Positions 37,111 to 49,833 of a stretch of 64,000 nucleotides of DNA are shown piece after piece. The notes below the pieces were generated by a model, which was not told the origin of the DNA, made no database searches, and was given only the letters and a program-made list of their open reading frames with translations. The translations under genes were made by a program, and so were the position numbers. Location of the stretch: positions 1,478,933-1,542,932 of the forward strand of contig JAUPFP010000046.1 of NCBI GenBank assembly GCA_036925085.1, read 5' to 3'. Every line of letters begins with the position of its first letter. The first letter of the stretch is position 1. Origin of the DNA: Brachycybe producta (Eukaryota; Arthropoda; Diplopoda; Playtdesmida; Andrognathidae).

Positions 37111-37580
37111 CTCAGTTTTCTTTGAAATCTGCAATGAGAGGGGGTAGTATGTAGTAAGTTTTGAGACACCCTGTATTAATTTTATGCAACTAAAAAAAGC
37201 AACCCCTTAATTTCCACAAATAGCATAACACCTTAGCTGTAGTTCTGAAGATTTTGATTTTTTTTTGTTTTTAGACCTAAAATTGAGTCCTTATTTTGGG
37301 GGATAATTTAATATTTATGTTTTAAATCTTATTTTCAGCTTCTGATCGTAAACATTTTGCAGACACAATATGTGTTTACTTAGGGGTCAATGGACATGTG
37401 AGAATAATAATGGACATTGTCCAGAAATTTACAATGACTTTAATGGAGGAGGAGGAGAGAGGGGGGGGGGGGGGGAAGCAGTAAATGAACAATTAGACCA
37501 GAAAACAGAAGAACAAAATACATTTTGTCTGCTCTTTCTTCGCTATTCTACATTTTGAGAAACGCAAAAACAAACTAAAA

Positions 37581-37741
37581 AAGTGTTTCAGAAACTAGAA
37601 GGGTTAATAAGTATTTTCATGTTAAATATTTTTCAAAATAAACTTTTTATAAACGGAATTTTAATAAAATAAAATCTGCTTAAATTTCAACCTAAAATAC
37701 TTCTTTAAATGGTTTAACTACCCTTCTAGTTTCTAAGACAA
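37581..37741. repeat. Family A MITE
   Basis: Arms GTTTCAGAAACTAGAAGGGT and ACCCTTCTAGTTTCTAAGAC; second core half deleted. Confidence 0.75.
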
Positions 37742-37820
37742 GTATTTAGTTTTATGAACAGTTGATTTTCAGATTCTGTTTGTTATTCAGTTTCAGAAGA
37801 GCAAACATCAATGCGAAATT

Positions 37821-38055
37821 GAAAGTATGTTATAAACTAGAACGGGTAGTTGAACCACTTTATAGTAGGCTATTTTTAATGTTGATATCGTTCAAAATAA
37901 ACTTTTTATAGACCAGATATTTTTTTAAAAAAAGTCGTTTTGCTTAAAGTTGGATTATTTTTTTAAAAGAGACATAAAAAGTTTTATTTTAAAATATATC
38001 AACATGAAAATACCCTTAAGCAATTAGGCGCTACCCTTCTAGTTTCTAGTTTCTG
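37821..38055. repeat. Family A MITE
   Basis: Arms GTATGTTATAAACTAGAACG and CTACCCTTCTAGTTTCTAGT; ends with a duplicated TAGTTTC. Confidence 0.8.
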
Positions 38056-39380
38056 TGAAAGATAGAATGACCAGCTTTTAAGATCCGTTTAAAATTTAAA
38101 ACCAGCTTAAGGTTTTTTTATAAATCTCATTGTTCTCCATTGATTGTCTATAATATAGGAGGAGGATATGAGATTATTGTTGAAAATATAATCGAACCAG
38201 ATCCACAATAATAATAATTGTGAGTTGTACCAATTGTTAAAAATGAAGCAATCCAATTATACTTGCTTTGTATTAGGAAAAATAAAGGGTGATTTGTAAA
38301 GGGAGGGAGGTCTCTTAGAGGGGAGGAGGGTGGGTGGTGTTGGTAAAAACTCAAATGTAATCCACATAGAAGTGGGATGGATGAACACGTGTTCCATACA
38401 CTTACACCGGAATGAATGGATCAAGTGTCGACAAAATGGCTTCCTAATTCACTTAGGCATGAATATAGTATTAAAGGGGGGGGGGGGGAGTAAAAGGGGA
38501 GAGAGAGAGAGAGAGATTAATGGGAGGGAGTGTGTGTGTGTTGGGGGTGGGGAGAAGGAGCCATTTATGGATGCGCGATATGGCCTTAATATTTGGTTTC
38601 TCTATACTCAGGGATTGCTGAATATTGTTGCATCCAAGGGGGGGGGGGGGCTCTAATCATTTTTGGCAGCCTGGATTTCTCTCCTCTAAGCCTTGAAGGC
38701 AAATTTGTACCATTTGTGGATACTTACATTGCATGCAATCTGTTGAGGCTCGCTCTCTCTCTCTTTCTCTGTGTGTTTTAAAGGTGGATTCACATTACTC
38801 AAAAATTTGTTATGTGGAAGCTTTGCGCAGATATGCAAATATTTGGCAAGTGCACAAATGTGATGTCAAGAGGCTGGTTAGAGGCTAGAATTCGTTATGA
38901 CAACTGAATTAAGAGTTGTAGGTTAACTCTAGCGAGCCGCTTTACTTGCAAAAAAAAACAATTGTTTGTGTTTTTATTGGATGCGTTCACTTGTGTTTGC
39001 TGCTTTTTTTTCGAAGCCGCTGAAATGAAATGAACGCATAGCTTCATTTGTTTGTTCAAATTAGAAAACTTTTATATTAAAAATGATGGATGAAACTGAC
39101 TTTAAAAGTACCACTATAATGGGAGAGAATATGGCCTCTTTGCAAAAAATCTATCACCCGACCAAACATACATTTTTATGGAAAATGGTAGAACTAAGTG
39201 TACGCTTTTCTAATTCGAAATCCGTTTTTCTTTATCTCGAGTAGTTTTTGAATTAGAGCTTGTTTTGTTCACTTATTTGCCGAAAAATGGCGACTCTTCG
39301 CTTTTTCCAACAGCTGTTCAACGAGCGGTTGGACTTTTATCTCGATGGGGTTTTTTTTGCGTTCAGATTCTAAAGCTGGG

Positions 39381-39645
39381 GCATTCATTAAAAGAGCGAG
39401 CAAGAGCAAACATTTGCTCGTGTTTGCCGATGTTTGATCGTGTTTTCTTGAAAAACCTTGCATCCATACCAGAACGAATATGTTCTTGTTCGCTGTTGAT
39501 TCATCGTTTGCAGCGAGCACTTGAATTGCACCGCACCACAGGCATTTCAACAATTCAATAATCACTGCCCACACTAAATAAGGACGAACTTTCCAACCTG
39601 TTATGCTCGCTCACTCTTGTTCGCTCTTGCTCGTTTTTTTTGGTG
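39381..39645. repeat. GAGCGAGCAAGAGC inverted repeat
   Basis: GAGCGAGCAAGAGCAAACAT near 39391 pairs with GTTCGCTCTTGCTCG near 39620. Internal TTCGCTGTT and GTTCTTGTTCGCTG make it resemble, but not match, the element at 60290. Confidence 0.5.
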
Positions 39646-39955
39646 AATTCTCAGCTAAAACATATGAAATGTGCTCGAGCAGCTTGAAATGTGCTTAGGA
39701 AAATAACCAAACGAGGCACTCAAATATAAATTTACTAAGCACAAAGCAAAGGTCACATTGTATAGAGATGAGTTTTTTTTTGCAAATAAAATTGATGCAA
39801 TTTGTGGGATATTTGTCGCAAGGAAACATGTTTGTGCCAAATGAGGACACAAGTGTGTCGCATCGTTTGGATGCTGCTACCCGATGCTCTTCTTGTGTTT
39901 GTGTGTGGTTGTGTCATTTTTGTGAGATTCTGCATTATGTTTTTGGGTCTCTTTT

Positions 39956-39959
<4 letters not shown>

Positions 39960-40021
<62 letters not shown>
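39960..40021. repeat. CT microsatellite
   Basis: About 30 uninterrupted CT units. Confidence 0.97.
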
Positions 40022-40023
<2 letters not shown>

Positions 40024-40689
40024 GGTTCAATGAATGGTTTTTGCTCTTTTGTCAGTCATCATTCATTCATTCTTGTTCTCTCTCTCTCTTTCTGTATTAT
40101 GTAGTGTATAATACATTATTGTTGCTCACTTTCGAGAGTTAACTCAATTCTCTAAACGACATCTGGATAATATCAATGATGGTTTCAACTTCCCCCCCTT
40201 TCAAAAAAAAAATTGTTTGCTTCTGCTTTTTGAAAATTCTAATAATAATTATTATAAAGAGAGAGATCTATAGATGGTGTAACATTTTGCATTTCTAGTC
40301 CCTATTTTATGCATCATTCTTTCTCTTTATATATTCATTTGACATTGAGATATAAGGAGAAATTTGGACCAGAATCAAATAATTTTTTTTATCATATTAC
40401 AGTAGAATTTTGATTATCCGGATCTCGGTAATCCGAATTCTCGTGTAATCCTGGCTATAGTTCTTATCATAGTATTCGTGTAAATGTTTTTTTTTTATTT
40501 TTAACTTTCCGATAGTGAAGGAAAGAATTGGAAATTTTTCGGATTATCCGGACTTTTGGCAATCCGGTCCAGATCCGGTCCCATTTAGTCCAGATAATAG
40601 AAGTTGTATGGTTTATAAGGCACACTCGGAAAGTAAACTTTTCTTTTTTTTTTGCTGTAAAGAGAATCTAGAAAGGTTATGGCTCCACC

Positions 40690-41010
40690 CCCTAAATAAA
40701 TTTATTAAAAGAAAAGAATTTCCGGATGTGCTTGATTTTCGCCATGTTATTCTTAAATATGAGGAGGCCTTATATATAAAGGAGGCCTTTTGTGCAAACA
40801 TGGCGTTTACCTATACACACACACACACACACACATCGGAGCTTCAACATTGAAGGTCGCCATATTTTCGAGAAAGAATTAGAAGCTTGCTTTCTTGAGG
40901 TGTGGAGCTAGCATATATAGTTCCCGGACACGTTTTCTTTAGCATCATATATAGCCTCATATTTGAGAAGAAAATGTCAAAATCAAACGCAACGGGAAAT
41001 TATTTTGTAG
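40690..41010. repeat. Family G segment, inverted and diverged
   Basis: ATTTCCGGATGTGCTTGATT is the complement of the G sequence near 31960. Another G motif, AAGCTTGCTTTCTTGAGG, follows near 40885; an AC microsatellite (40817-40834) lies inside. Confidence 0.5.
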
Positions 41011-41044
41011 TTTTTTACGGATCAAAATTAAGAGAAACTAGATA

Positions 41045-41192
41045 ATGTTTTAGAAACTAGAAGGGTAACTCAATCTGCTTAAAGTTGATGCATTTTCAAA
41101 CTCATATATAAAAAAAGCTAATTTTGAAAGATATCAATGTTGAAAATACTATTATAAAGATGATTGAGCTACCCTTCTAGTTTCTAAAACCC
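41045..41192. repeat. Family A MITE, short
   Basis: Arms TGTTTTAGAAACTAGAAGGG and CTACCCTTCTAGTTTCTAAA; left core half deleted. The outer right arm runs on to AGGCCCCGTTTACACTTTAA near 41253. Confidence 0.85.
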
Positions 41193-42371
41193 ATTCAAGT
41201 TTATCTTAATTTTGCACCTGAAAAGACAGAATAATCAAAAGAGTTCCAAGAGGCCCCGTTTACACTTTAAAACCAGCTATGATAAAAGTGATTTCTAGTT
41301 TTTTGTGTGTAGACATTGCGTGTCTATAACACTATACACTTCCCCCCCCCCCCCCAATAGTCATCATCACCTCATCATGAATATTGTAAGGGGTACTATA
41401 AGGAGGGTATATATATAGAGAGAGCTAAAAGGGTGGAAATTGGTAAGGGGTTGGAGGTAGAGGGTATTTTTCGATGTCATGATGGACATAAATGAAAATG
41501 GACATTGCTCGTTAAAAGGGTGGGGTAACTGGGGGCGGGGGGGGGGGGGGGTGAAATTAAAGGAGGAGGAGGATAGACAAGATTCAAGATTGAATTCAAT
41601 ATGTAAAAGTCGGGACCTTTTCTAGTCACCTAACCACACATTCAGCCCTTTTTTTTCAGGGGATGGAGGGGATTTTTTGTTTCAGTAGAAAACATAACAA
41701 ATGACAGTTTCGCATGCACACAATGCATATGATGATGTGTGCACCACCTGTACAATTTACGAGAAATATACCTTATAGAGGACCCTATAGGCTCCTCCTA
41801 CCTAGGGTACCCATAATTGAAGTGCAGAATCGTGTAAAATAAGCTGCCTTTTTTTTTTTTGGTCATTTGTCTCCTTTTTAATCATAATTTGTGATTTTCA
41901 TAGACAATGATATCATATCTCTCTCTCTCTCTCTCTTCATGCAAAGTTGAAAATGGTTTTTTGTGGGTCGGAATCAGAGTTTATGGCGTTTAGTGTAGGT
42001 GGGCCACCCATTTTTGTTGTCTCTCTCTCTCTAAAATAAATCTGCATCAATTTGAGCCAAAATAGTTAAGGACTAGAAAAAAAAACACAAATCCCAGGAC
42101 TATTTCTTTGAGCAGCACGCTTCGTGATCATTGTTTTTGGTCACGATTCATTTTTGCAAGTTGGTAAAATGGAACAAGAAATTTCTCTTGCATTTGCTTT
42201 TTTTTAAAGCAACATTACGAAGAATGTTTTAAAAACTGGAAGAGTAAACGGATTTGATAATATAGCATGCTGCTTGCATTTTGGCATCTTATTAAAATCA
42301 GAAAACTTTAATGTGATTTTTCAAGTGCAAACGGCCCTGTCTTTCAGGTGCGCAAAGTGAAAAGAGTTTGA

Positions 42372-42596
42372 ATGTTTTTTTTTTAGAAAATAGAAGGGTA
42401 ATCAATCGCTTAATGTTGATATCTTTTAAAATGAGCTTTTTTATATTTCAATTTGAAAATAATCCAATTTTAAGCAGACGATATTTTATGTTAATTTTTT
42501 TTTTGTCTCTAAAAAGTTTTATTTTGGAAGACCCCATCAGACATGAAAATACCTTTTAAGTGATTGAGAATAACCCTTCTAGTTTGTAAAACACTC
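42372..42596. repeat. Family A MITE
   Basis: Arms TTTTAGAAAATAGAAGGGTA and ACCCTTCTAGTTTGTAAAAC; core GATATCTTTTAAAATGAGCT. A left-arm fragment also lies at 42222-42250. Confidence 0.8.
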
Positions 42597-42828
42597 AAGT
42601 TTTCATTTTCCTCCCCTCAAGAAAATTTCCTAATAAAACATGTTTAAATGTGAAAGGCTTTTTTTTTCCAATACGGTTTGAAAATAAATGATGTTTGAAT
42701 TCGATATGTGTTACAAAGTAAATTCTTCTTGTGTTCTCTTTTATGATAAATTAACATGTGTTATAACATGGATTATTATTACACATTCAAAACATCATTT
42801 CTATGAAGAGAGAGATATTGAAAGGGAG

Positions 42829-42833
<5 letters not shown>

Positions 42834-42865
<32 letters not shown>
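42834..42865. repeat. GA microsatellite
   Basis: About 16 GA units. Confidence 0.95.
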
Positions 42866-42868
<3 letters not shown>

Positions 42869-43355
42869 TGGTGTGTGTGGTTTTTGGCATGTTTGGAATT
42901 TTAATAATGTAGCTCAGGTTGTTTTTTTTGGTGTGTGAAAAGAGAAGAAGTTTATTATATTATTCATTATTATAAAGTAGAAGATGACGTAAAACCTCCC
43001 CTGAAAATGGTGAAAAATTTAAAACAGATGTGTGTTTTGTTGTGTAGGTTAGATATTATTATAATAATAATATGAAAGGGCGCGAAATCTTACACACAGA
43101 TTCAAGACTCGTTTACATATGTATATTGTATATAATGCATCTTGTAATTTATATCTCATGCTTAATTAGTCTAATGAGTATATTATCTCCATCGTCTGAT
43201 AATTAATTAGCATATACGGCTTCTGAATTATCTCAAACCTCCTTCCTCCTCCTCCTCACATCCCCCTTTTTTTTTTTTTGCTAATCTTTGCAACTTTTCT
43301 TCATTTCTAACACCTTTTTCTATGTCCCCCACCCCCATATATTATGGGCAAAATA

Positions 43356-43439
43356 AGCTCGGATTTTTATGCAAATATTGGCACTTGGGCCACAAATTGA
43401 GAAACATTTGCTTTGATATTTGCATAAAAATCCGAGCTC
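43356..43439. repeat. Family D, termini only
   Basis: AGCTCGGATTTTTATGCAAA and TTTGCATAAAAATCCGAGCT with just GGGCCACAAATTGAGAAACA between: an 84 bp hairpin that has lost the inner part seen in the other D copies. Confidence 0.8.
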
Positions 43440-43725
43440 TAAATATAACATGATATGTCATGATACAAAACCTAGGTAAATGTCATTAAGTCTCATAACT
43501 AACACAGTACAATACATGACAATGTACAAATACAGATAAAAATAACACAGATAAAGACACAAAACACACACAAACACAGAGAAATACAATTTAACATTAA
43601 AAAGCAAATGCTGGCTTTCAAAGCAAACAGTGGAAAATTGTAACACCATGTCATACAAGAAACAACATACACACAATGAGATGCAACACACACACAAACA
43701 GCCAAACAGTAGAAAATACAACATA

Positions 43726-43815
43726 CACACGTGAAATGAACACACGTGGACTGAACACACGTGGACTGAACACACGTGGAATGAACACACGTGGAATGAA
43801 CACAGGTGGAATGAA
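43726..43815. repeat. 15 bp tandem array, six units
   Basis: Six consecutive 15 bp units of CACACGTGGAATGAA (variants CACACGTGAAATGAA, CACACGTGGACTGAA, CACAGGTGGAATGAA). It lies in the large Gfi1 intron within a wider CA-rich stretch (43500-43930). The period is a multiple of three, so all frames stay open. Confidence 0.95.
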
Positions 43816-44722
43816 CACAATCACACATGTCACAATAGAAACATAGATAAATACACAATACACACAGTTACGCACACCACAACACACAAGGTGACAACAA
43901 CAACAAACACACAAATACAATGGAACACAATCGCAACGCATTCTTGTCATCATTTTTTTTTAATTATAAAACCTAAAACTTAATTGTAATTTTTGTTTTA
44001 TTTTATTATACAGGGTGATTACCAATAATTTGGACTCATAATGGTACCACCCTTAAAAGGTAAGATTTAAATTGATTGTTATTTTTTGTTTTTATCACTG
44101 TAATATCAAGATTAAAGGCACCCATTTTAAGGGGTTCCAAATGGTGAAAACCTCTCAGGAGAGATAGGTGAATCCTAGATCCTAATATTAATTATCATTA
44201 TTATCATCATCATCATCATCATCAATGGGATTCAGTAGTGAGAGAGGGATAGATAGATAGAAAGTGCATTAATGTTAATGTTCTGCAACTGCAACAACAA
44301 CAACAAAAAAAGAGAGAAATGGTCAGCAGCCATCTTTATGAAGGGGCGGGGGTGTATTTTTTTTGTATTTTACCTGAAAGAAAAAAAGGTGCGGTTGAGT
44401 TGGTTTTTGTATCAATTGAGGTGAGGAGGAGTTAGCCTCCTCCTCCCTTTATCTTTCACCACCCTTATGAGTTAATACCTGACAGGTACAAAAATGTTCA
44501 GGTAAAACAAACAAAACCTCCTCCTCCTTCTTGTATGATTTTTTTTCTTCTTCTCATTGTGGAGTTAGTACATAAAAAGCAACATAAAATCCCAACACAC
44601 AAACACACCTGTGGCCAACTATTTAGATTATAATATAACAAGTGTAGTTAGACACACTTTTACATATGTTTAGGAGGAGCGCCACTCCACTTACCCATGT
44701 GGAGAATGAAATGCAAGCTAAA

Positions 44723-44908
44723 CTGGCACACTCAGACCACTTTTGGTAGACCGATTTCGACTGCAAAATGAAGTTGCAGGTGGTTCAATATGTTTATTAT
44801 GGAAAAAATTGAAGTGGTCGGTTTTTTGACAATCGGTTTGTCGGTTTTGACAACAACCCGACTTCATTTTTCAGTCGAATTAGACCACCAAAAGTGGTTT
44901 GTGGTGTG
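44723..44908. repeat. Family C inverted repeat
   Basis: Left AGACCACTTTTGGTAGACCG and CGACTGCAAAATGAAGTTGC; right TTCAGTCGAATTAGACCACC and AAAAGTGGTTTG. Confidence 0.75.
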
Positions 44909-45257
44909 ATTTGAGGTTACTTTCTTATGGAAATGTTTTTGGTGTGTGTGTATGTATGGCGCCACATAAAGTGGTCGTTTTTAACCGATCATTGATTACA
45001 TAATTGTGTTCAAACGAGCCACCGTCACCGTTTTTTTTTGCGACACAGTGGCGATGATAGTGATGAATAATTTGAGTTCGGCCTCAAGTGGCGCGACCAC
45101 CGCCTGTTTGTTAGTAATGATCATGGTCATACGAGCGGCCCGCATTTACAACAGGTAGCAAGGCACTTTGTGGCACCACAAAGTGGTCTAAGTGAAGCCG
45201 TTCTAAATCTTAACAAACATAACATATTTAATGGTACAACACTTAAGGAGAAATTAA

Positions 45258-45967
45258 AAGTGTTTTTATAAACTAGAACGGGTAGCGGAATCACTTTTGA
45301 GAATAAATTTAATGTTTGATATTTTTTAAAATGTATTAACATATGTGAACATACTACCTTAATTTAATACCTTTGACACACATACACAGTTAAATGCATT
45401 TAAATATTAAACACGTTCTACAGAGCCCTGTGAAGGACAAACGGACAATAGGTCGCATTCAACTTATTCACTGTAATAATCTCAAAATATTGAGTTAATA
45501 CTTAAATATATAAACTATTGACAAAAAATATTGATTTAGTATTTCAATTTTAAAATATTAATAATAAAGTCAATTTTTATTTGGTTCATGTCCTTAACCG
45601 GATTCCGTATAATTCACCCTAAACACATTTAATTTGAATTCATTTAGCTCATGTGTGTACAAGGTATAAGGGATTGAGCTTTGCTACCCGTCTAGTTTCT
45701 AATGCCTTGTACACATGAGTTAAATGAATTCAAATTAAATGTGTTTAGGTGAATTATACGGAATCCAGTTAAGGACACATTTAACCAAATAAAAATTGAC
45801 TTTAATTATTAATATTTTTAAATTGAAATTTACTAAATCAATATTTTGTTAATAGTTTATATATTTAAGTATTAACTCAATTATTTTCAGATTATTAACT
45901 GAATAAATTGAATTCGACGACATATTGTTTGTTTGCCCTTCACAGAGCTCCGTAGTGTACTAGGTAT
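45258..45967. repeat. Family A copy split by element B, followed by an inverted B copy
   Basis: A left arm TTTTTATAAACTAGAACGGG, then B at 45367-45666, then A right arm CTACCCGTCTAGTTTCTAAT, then a second B in opposite orientation at 45702-45967 (CCTTGTACACATGAGTTAAA onward). The two B copies form a large inverted repeat around the A arm. Confidence 0.75.
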
Positions 45968-47000
45968 AAGCCACTTAAATTTTTTTCTTAATTTTGAAGA
46001 CAGAATGAAAATCAAAATAATTAAAAGAGTTCAAGGGGAGTTTACACTTTTAAAAAACCAACTTAAATATGGTGAATTTTAAATAAGGGGCGTTCTTGTA
46101 TTTTGTTGTTCTGGTTATCTACCCGGTATATTGAAACAGAAAAAGGGGGGGAATTTTTAATATTAAACCTTTCTCTCTCTTTGAAATATTAGCTAGTTAA
46201 TTATTCAAGGTGGTGGTGGTGTTTTTTTTTCGGTGGTTGTGGTTTTTCGACAAAAGCATATTGCAATCATAAATGGATGGATGGGGATAAATTAAATAAA
46301 ACTAACATTGATTTCGCGTGTAATATCCCAAATGACTTTTGAAAAATGCAAAAATACAGACAGAGAGAGAGAGAGAGAGAAAGATGATGCATTTAGAAAT
46401 ATTGTACATTATGAAATGTAAGGATTGTACATTATGAAATATGTAATTTAGAGGAGAGAGGGGGGGGGGGGGGGGGTGGGCTTCTTTTTTCTCTTTCTTT
46501 TATGAATTAAAACGAATACATGGGGAGAAAGAGAGAGCTATAGGGAAAGATGGAAAGAGAGAGAGAGAGAGTTAATAATATACAACTGATTCTAAATGAT
46601 AATTACCAAAAAAAAATAATAAGATAATCTAATTTAGTTTTAGAGGTTCAATGAATTTTGATGTGCTTTAAAAACAGAAGAAGTTAAAAACACGAAATTA
46701 CACAACAAATCCATTAAATTATTGTTTTGATTATTATATGTATAATCATCATAGTGAAAAACAAACCCAGACATTTTGTAAAATGACTAGTCATAATTAC
46801 AAAATAATCAACAATTCTGATGGTAAATATGGGCAAAAAAATGGCGTTTAGACAATGTGCAGGAATTATCATCAAAAGGATAATCTAGATAATGTTAATA
46901 TGCAAATGAGCATTATCAGTGCGCAAATTTATTAGTCATTTTGCAAAATACATTGTTTTAAGAATCGGTGTTTTAGGGTTCGTTTTAAAGTCACTTGTGA

Positions 47001-47146
47001 AAGCCTTTTAGAAACTAGAAGGGTATGATAATTTCATGTTTAATATCTTTAAAAAAAAAGTTTAAAATAGTTTATTTAGAAAGATATATCAAACATGAAA
47101 ATATACTATGGCAGCTTCCCGTTCTAGTTTCTAACAGACTTTCAAT
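47001..47146. repeat. Family A MITE, short
   Basis: Arms CTTTTAGAAACTAGAAGGGT and CCCGTTCTAGTTTCTAACAG. Element H begins directly after its outer arm. Confidence 0.8.
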
Positions 47147-47152
47147 TTCTTC

Positions 47153-47510
47153 TTATACCTCGTTTCCCTCTACAAAACGTAACTGCAGTTAAAAAGTTAA
47201 CCCCAGTTTAATTTCCTAATGGAAACAAATGTGGTTATAATGTATTAACCATTGGTTAAATTTCTGAACAATGGAGTTAACTCCATTGACACAGATGTGG
47301 GTTAACCACATTATTATACTTTTAGTCTACAAAGAAACATGGCGGATAGTCAGAGCCACAAAATGCACTACTGTTTAACAGGAAGCGACACAAAATGATT
47401 TAACCACAGTTAAGTGTGTTTAAAAAAAAATGGAAACACAAGCATAAGTACCTGCACTCTTAACTAATCTTCAGTTAACTACATAAACCTTGGTTATTGT
47501 AGTTGAAGTA
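47153..47510. repeat. Element H
   Basis: Begins TATACCTCGTTTCCCTCTAC then GTAACTGCAGTTAAAAAGTT. It contains an inner palindrome (GTTAACTCCATTGACACAGA) and AACATGGCGGATAG, shared with 61.1-61.5 kb. Confidence 0.65.
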
Positions 47511-48137
47511 TTTGAAAATCAGTTGTTCATAATGAGACAATCGACTAAGTGAGTTTGCATAATGACTGATTTTTCCACATTGACGGACTGTTTTGCATAA
47601 TATATAATTGTGATGTGTGATTGCAATTTAAGTTTCTTTTGTTTGAACTTAAAAGCTGTTTTGTGTGATTTGATTGTAATCTATGTGGAAAAACAGATGC
47701 GTGATTTGCATTCCAGAAGCCGTCACAACAAAAACGAGTTTCAAACTCTTTTTTTTTTTTTCTTCTTTCTAATTCTCATTCATTCATTATCATTATTACT
47801 TTAAAAGCTTCGAGTTCAAGGCTTTAATTAAATCATACTTAAAATTAAGACAATACTTTTTTTTGCAATGAAAATGTTTGGAAGGAGGATAATCACATTA
47901 TATATAGGTGAATGATGGGAAGAACAAAATAACTCTGATCCCTTTTATCTTTAATTTTTGTGTTTCTCAGATTCACAAATCATAATTTTATTAAACAAAA
48001 TCATAAAATGTGATATTTTTTAAAAATATTCCTTTAAATTAAGAAGGTTTTAAAGTGTAAACGAGGGGGGGGGGGGCGGCGGCTCGGGCTCTCAAACTCT
48101 TCATTTATTCGGTCTTATTTAAGGAGAGCAAAATGCA

Positions 48138-48346
48138 TGTGTTTTAAAGACTAGAAGGGTAGTTCAATCACTTAGGAATATTTTATGTTGATATCTTTTA
48201 AAATTAACTTTTATGTCAGTTTGAAAATGGCTCAACTTTAAGCAGACGATATTTTTTTAAATCTTTAAAAAGTTTATTTTGAAAGATATCAACATGAAAA
48301 TGCTATAAATTGTTGGACTACTTTTCTAGTTTCTAAAACACTTTCT
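48138..48346. repeat. Family A MITE
   Basis: Arms TGTTTTAAAGACTAGAAGGG and ACTTTTCTAGTTTCTAAAAC; both core halves and ACTTTAAGCAGACGATATTT present. Confidence 0.85.
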
Positions 48347-48599
48347 AGTTTCTCTAAATTTTGCTTATTTAAATAGTTAAATTGCTTAAAAAAATAGTTT
48401 AACTATGTAAGTTTAATCAAGATTTCCTGTGAATTAATTAAAATTTAGTGCAAATTCATTTTTTGTTTAAATGAACGAATAAAATAGGCACAATTAATAT
48501 TAATTATAATAAATTGAATTTTAAAACATTTATTTCTAGAAAAAAATATCAAACAATTCTTTACTTCATTAATAAAGAACAACACTAAGGAGAAATTGA

Positions 48600-48801
48600 A
48601 AGTGTTTTAGAAAGTAGAAAGGTAGCAAAATCACTTAATAGTATTTTCATGTTAATATCGTTCAAAATAAACTTTATAGAAACAAATTTTAAAGTTATCA
48701 TCTGGATAATTTTTACACTCATAAAAAGCTTATTTTGAACGATATCAACATGAAAATACAATTAAGTGATTGCGCGCTACCTTTCTAGTTTCTAAAACAC
48801 A
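48600..48801. repeat. Family A MITE
   Basis: Arms AGTGTTTTAGAAAGTAGAAA and ACCTTTCTAGTTTCTAAAAC; AATCACTTAATAGTATTTTC and its complement are near-perfect. Confidence 0.85.
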
Positions 48802-49321
48802 TTTGAGAGGCCCCTGATGCCTGAAGAGTTACATAATTTATTTAGCATGAAGTTCCAGTTCTGAGTTCTACTTTATATGCTAATTTAGCATCATTCTGGC
48901 TTAGAGAGAAATTATAATCAAAAGAAAGATATAACAAGTTTAAAATCAACTATTATCAATTATGTCCACAATTTGGACCCAACCTCATATCAATGTAGAC
49001 AAAAAGGGTCTTTTTAAGTTTAGCTTTGGGGGGGGGGGTTGAGGAAGAGAGTATTTGATTTGCTATGGGTTAGGCCTAATTTACCATAGACTCATTTAGA
49101 AACACATTAAATGTGGAGTCACTTTAACTCCGCCCCCTGAAATCTATAAAGTAGGAGAGGAATAACGAGAATGAATGGCTTATTTTATAATATAGTAGAT
49201 ATTTCAAAATGTCATATATTAAGGACCATTTTAGGATGGTTTTATGAACAGCTGATTTTCAAACTATTTCATTATTTCTTGTCTTTCAGAAGATCACATT
49301 TTTTTTAAAAAAAAAACTAGA

Positions 49322-49515
49322 AAAGTATTTTAGAAAACTAGAAGAGTAGCTCAATCACTTCATATAATTATTTTCAAGTTATCTTTCAAAATAAATCTTT
49401 TTATAGTTTGTTTGAAATAGGGTCATTTTGAAACTGACACAAAAAGTTTATTTTGAAAGATATATTAACATGGAAAAAGTGATTGAGCTACCCTTCTAGT
49501 TCCTAATACACTTTC
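49322..49515. repeat. Family A MITE
   Basis: Arms GTATTTTAGAAAACTAGAAG and CTACCCTTCTAGTTCCTAAT. The outer arms extend from TTATGAACAGCTGATTTTCA (49242) to GGGCCCCGTTTACGCCTTTA (49547), suggesting the full element is about 330 bp. Confidence 0.85.
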
Positions 49516-49789
49516 AAGTTTCTCTTCATTTTACACCTGAAAGACAGGGCCCCGTTTACGCCTTTAAACTGAGGTGTTTTTTTTCTCCAATTGTGTTTCT
49601 ATTCTAAATAGAAAAGGGCCTTTATATATTTTTGGAAGATAAAATAGCTATTCAGATTTGTAAGCTATTTGACCTACTTTGAAATGGATTTTCTTTATAC
49701 GAATCACTATAGGTGGCGCAATATTTTCTACAACACATACACATACAATGTTGAACATTGTACAATATAATAATCTATTTACACTTGAG

Positions 49790-49792
<3 letters not shown>

Positions 49793-49828
<36 letters not shown>
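49793..49828. repeat. AT microsatellite
   Basis: About 17 uninterrupted TA units. Confidence 0.95.

Positions 49829-49833
<5 letters not shown>

Noticed and set aside
39265-39574. Overlapping frames of about 100 residues on both strands
   Set aside because: They lie in the GAGCGAGCAAGAGC inverted-repeat region and show no recognisable domain.
43458-43953. Cys/Val-rich minus-strand frames with repeats such as VFIPRVFIPRV
   Set aside because: Produced by the 15 bp tandem array and CA-rich DNA; three overlapping frames are open at once, as expected of a repeat with period divisible by three.
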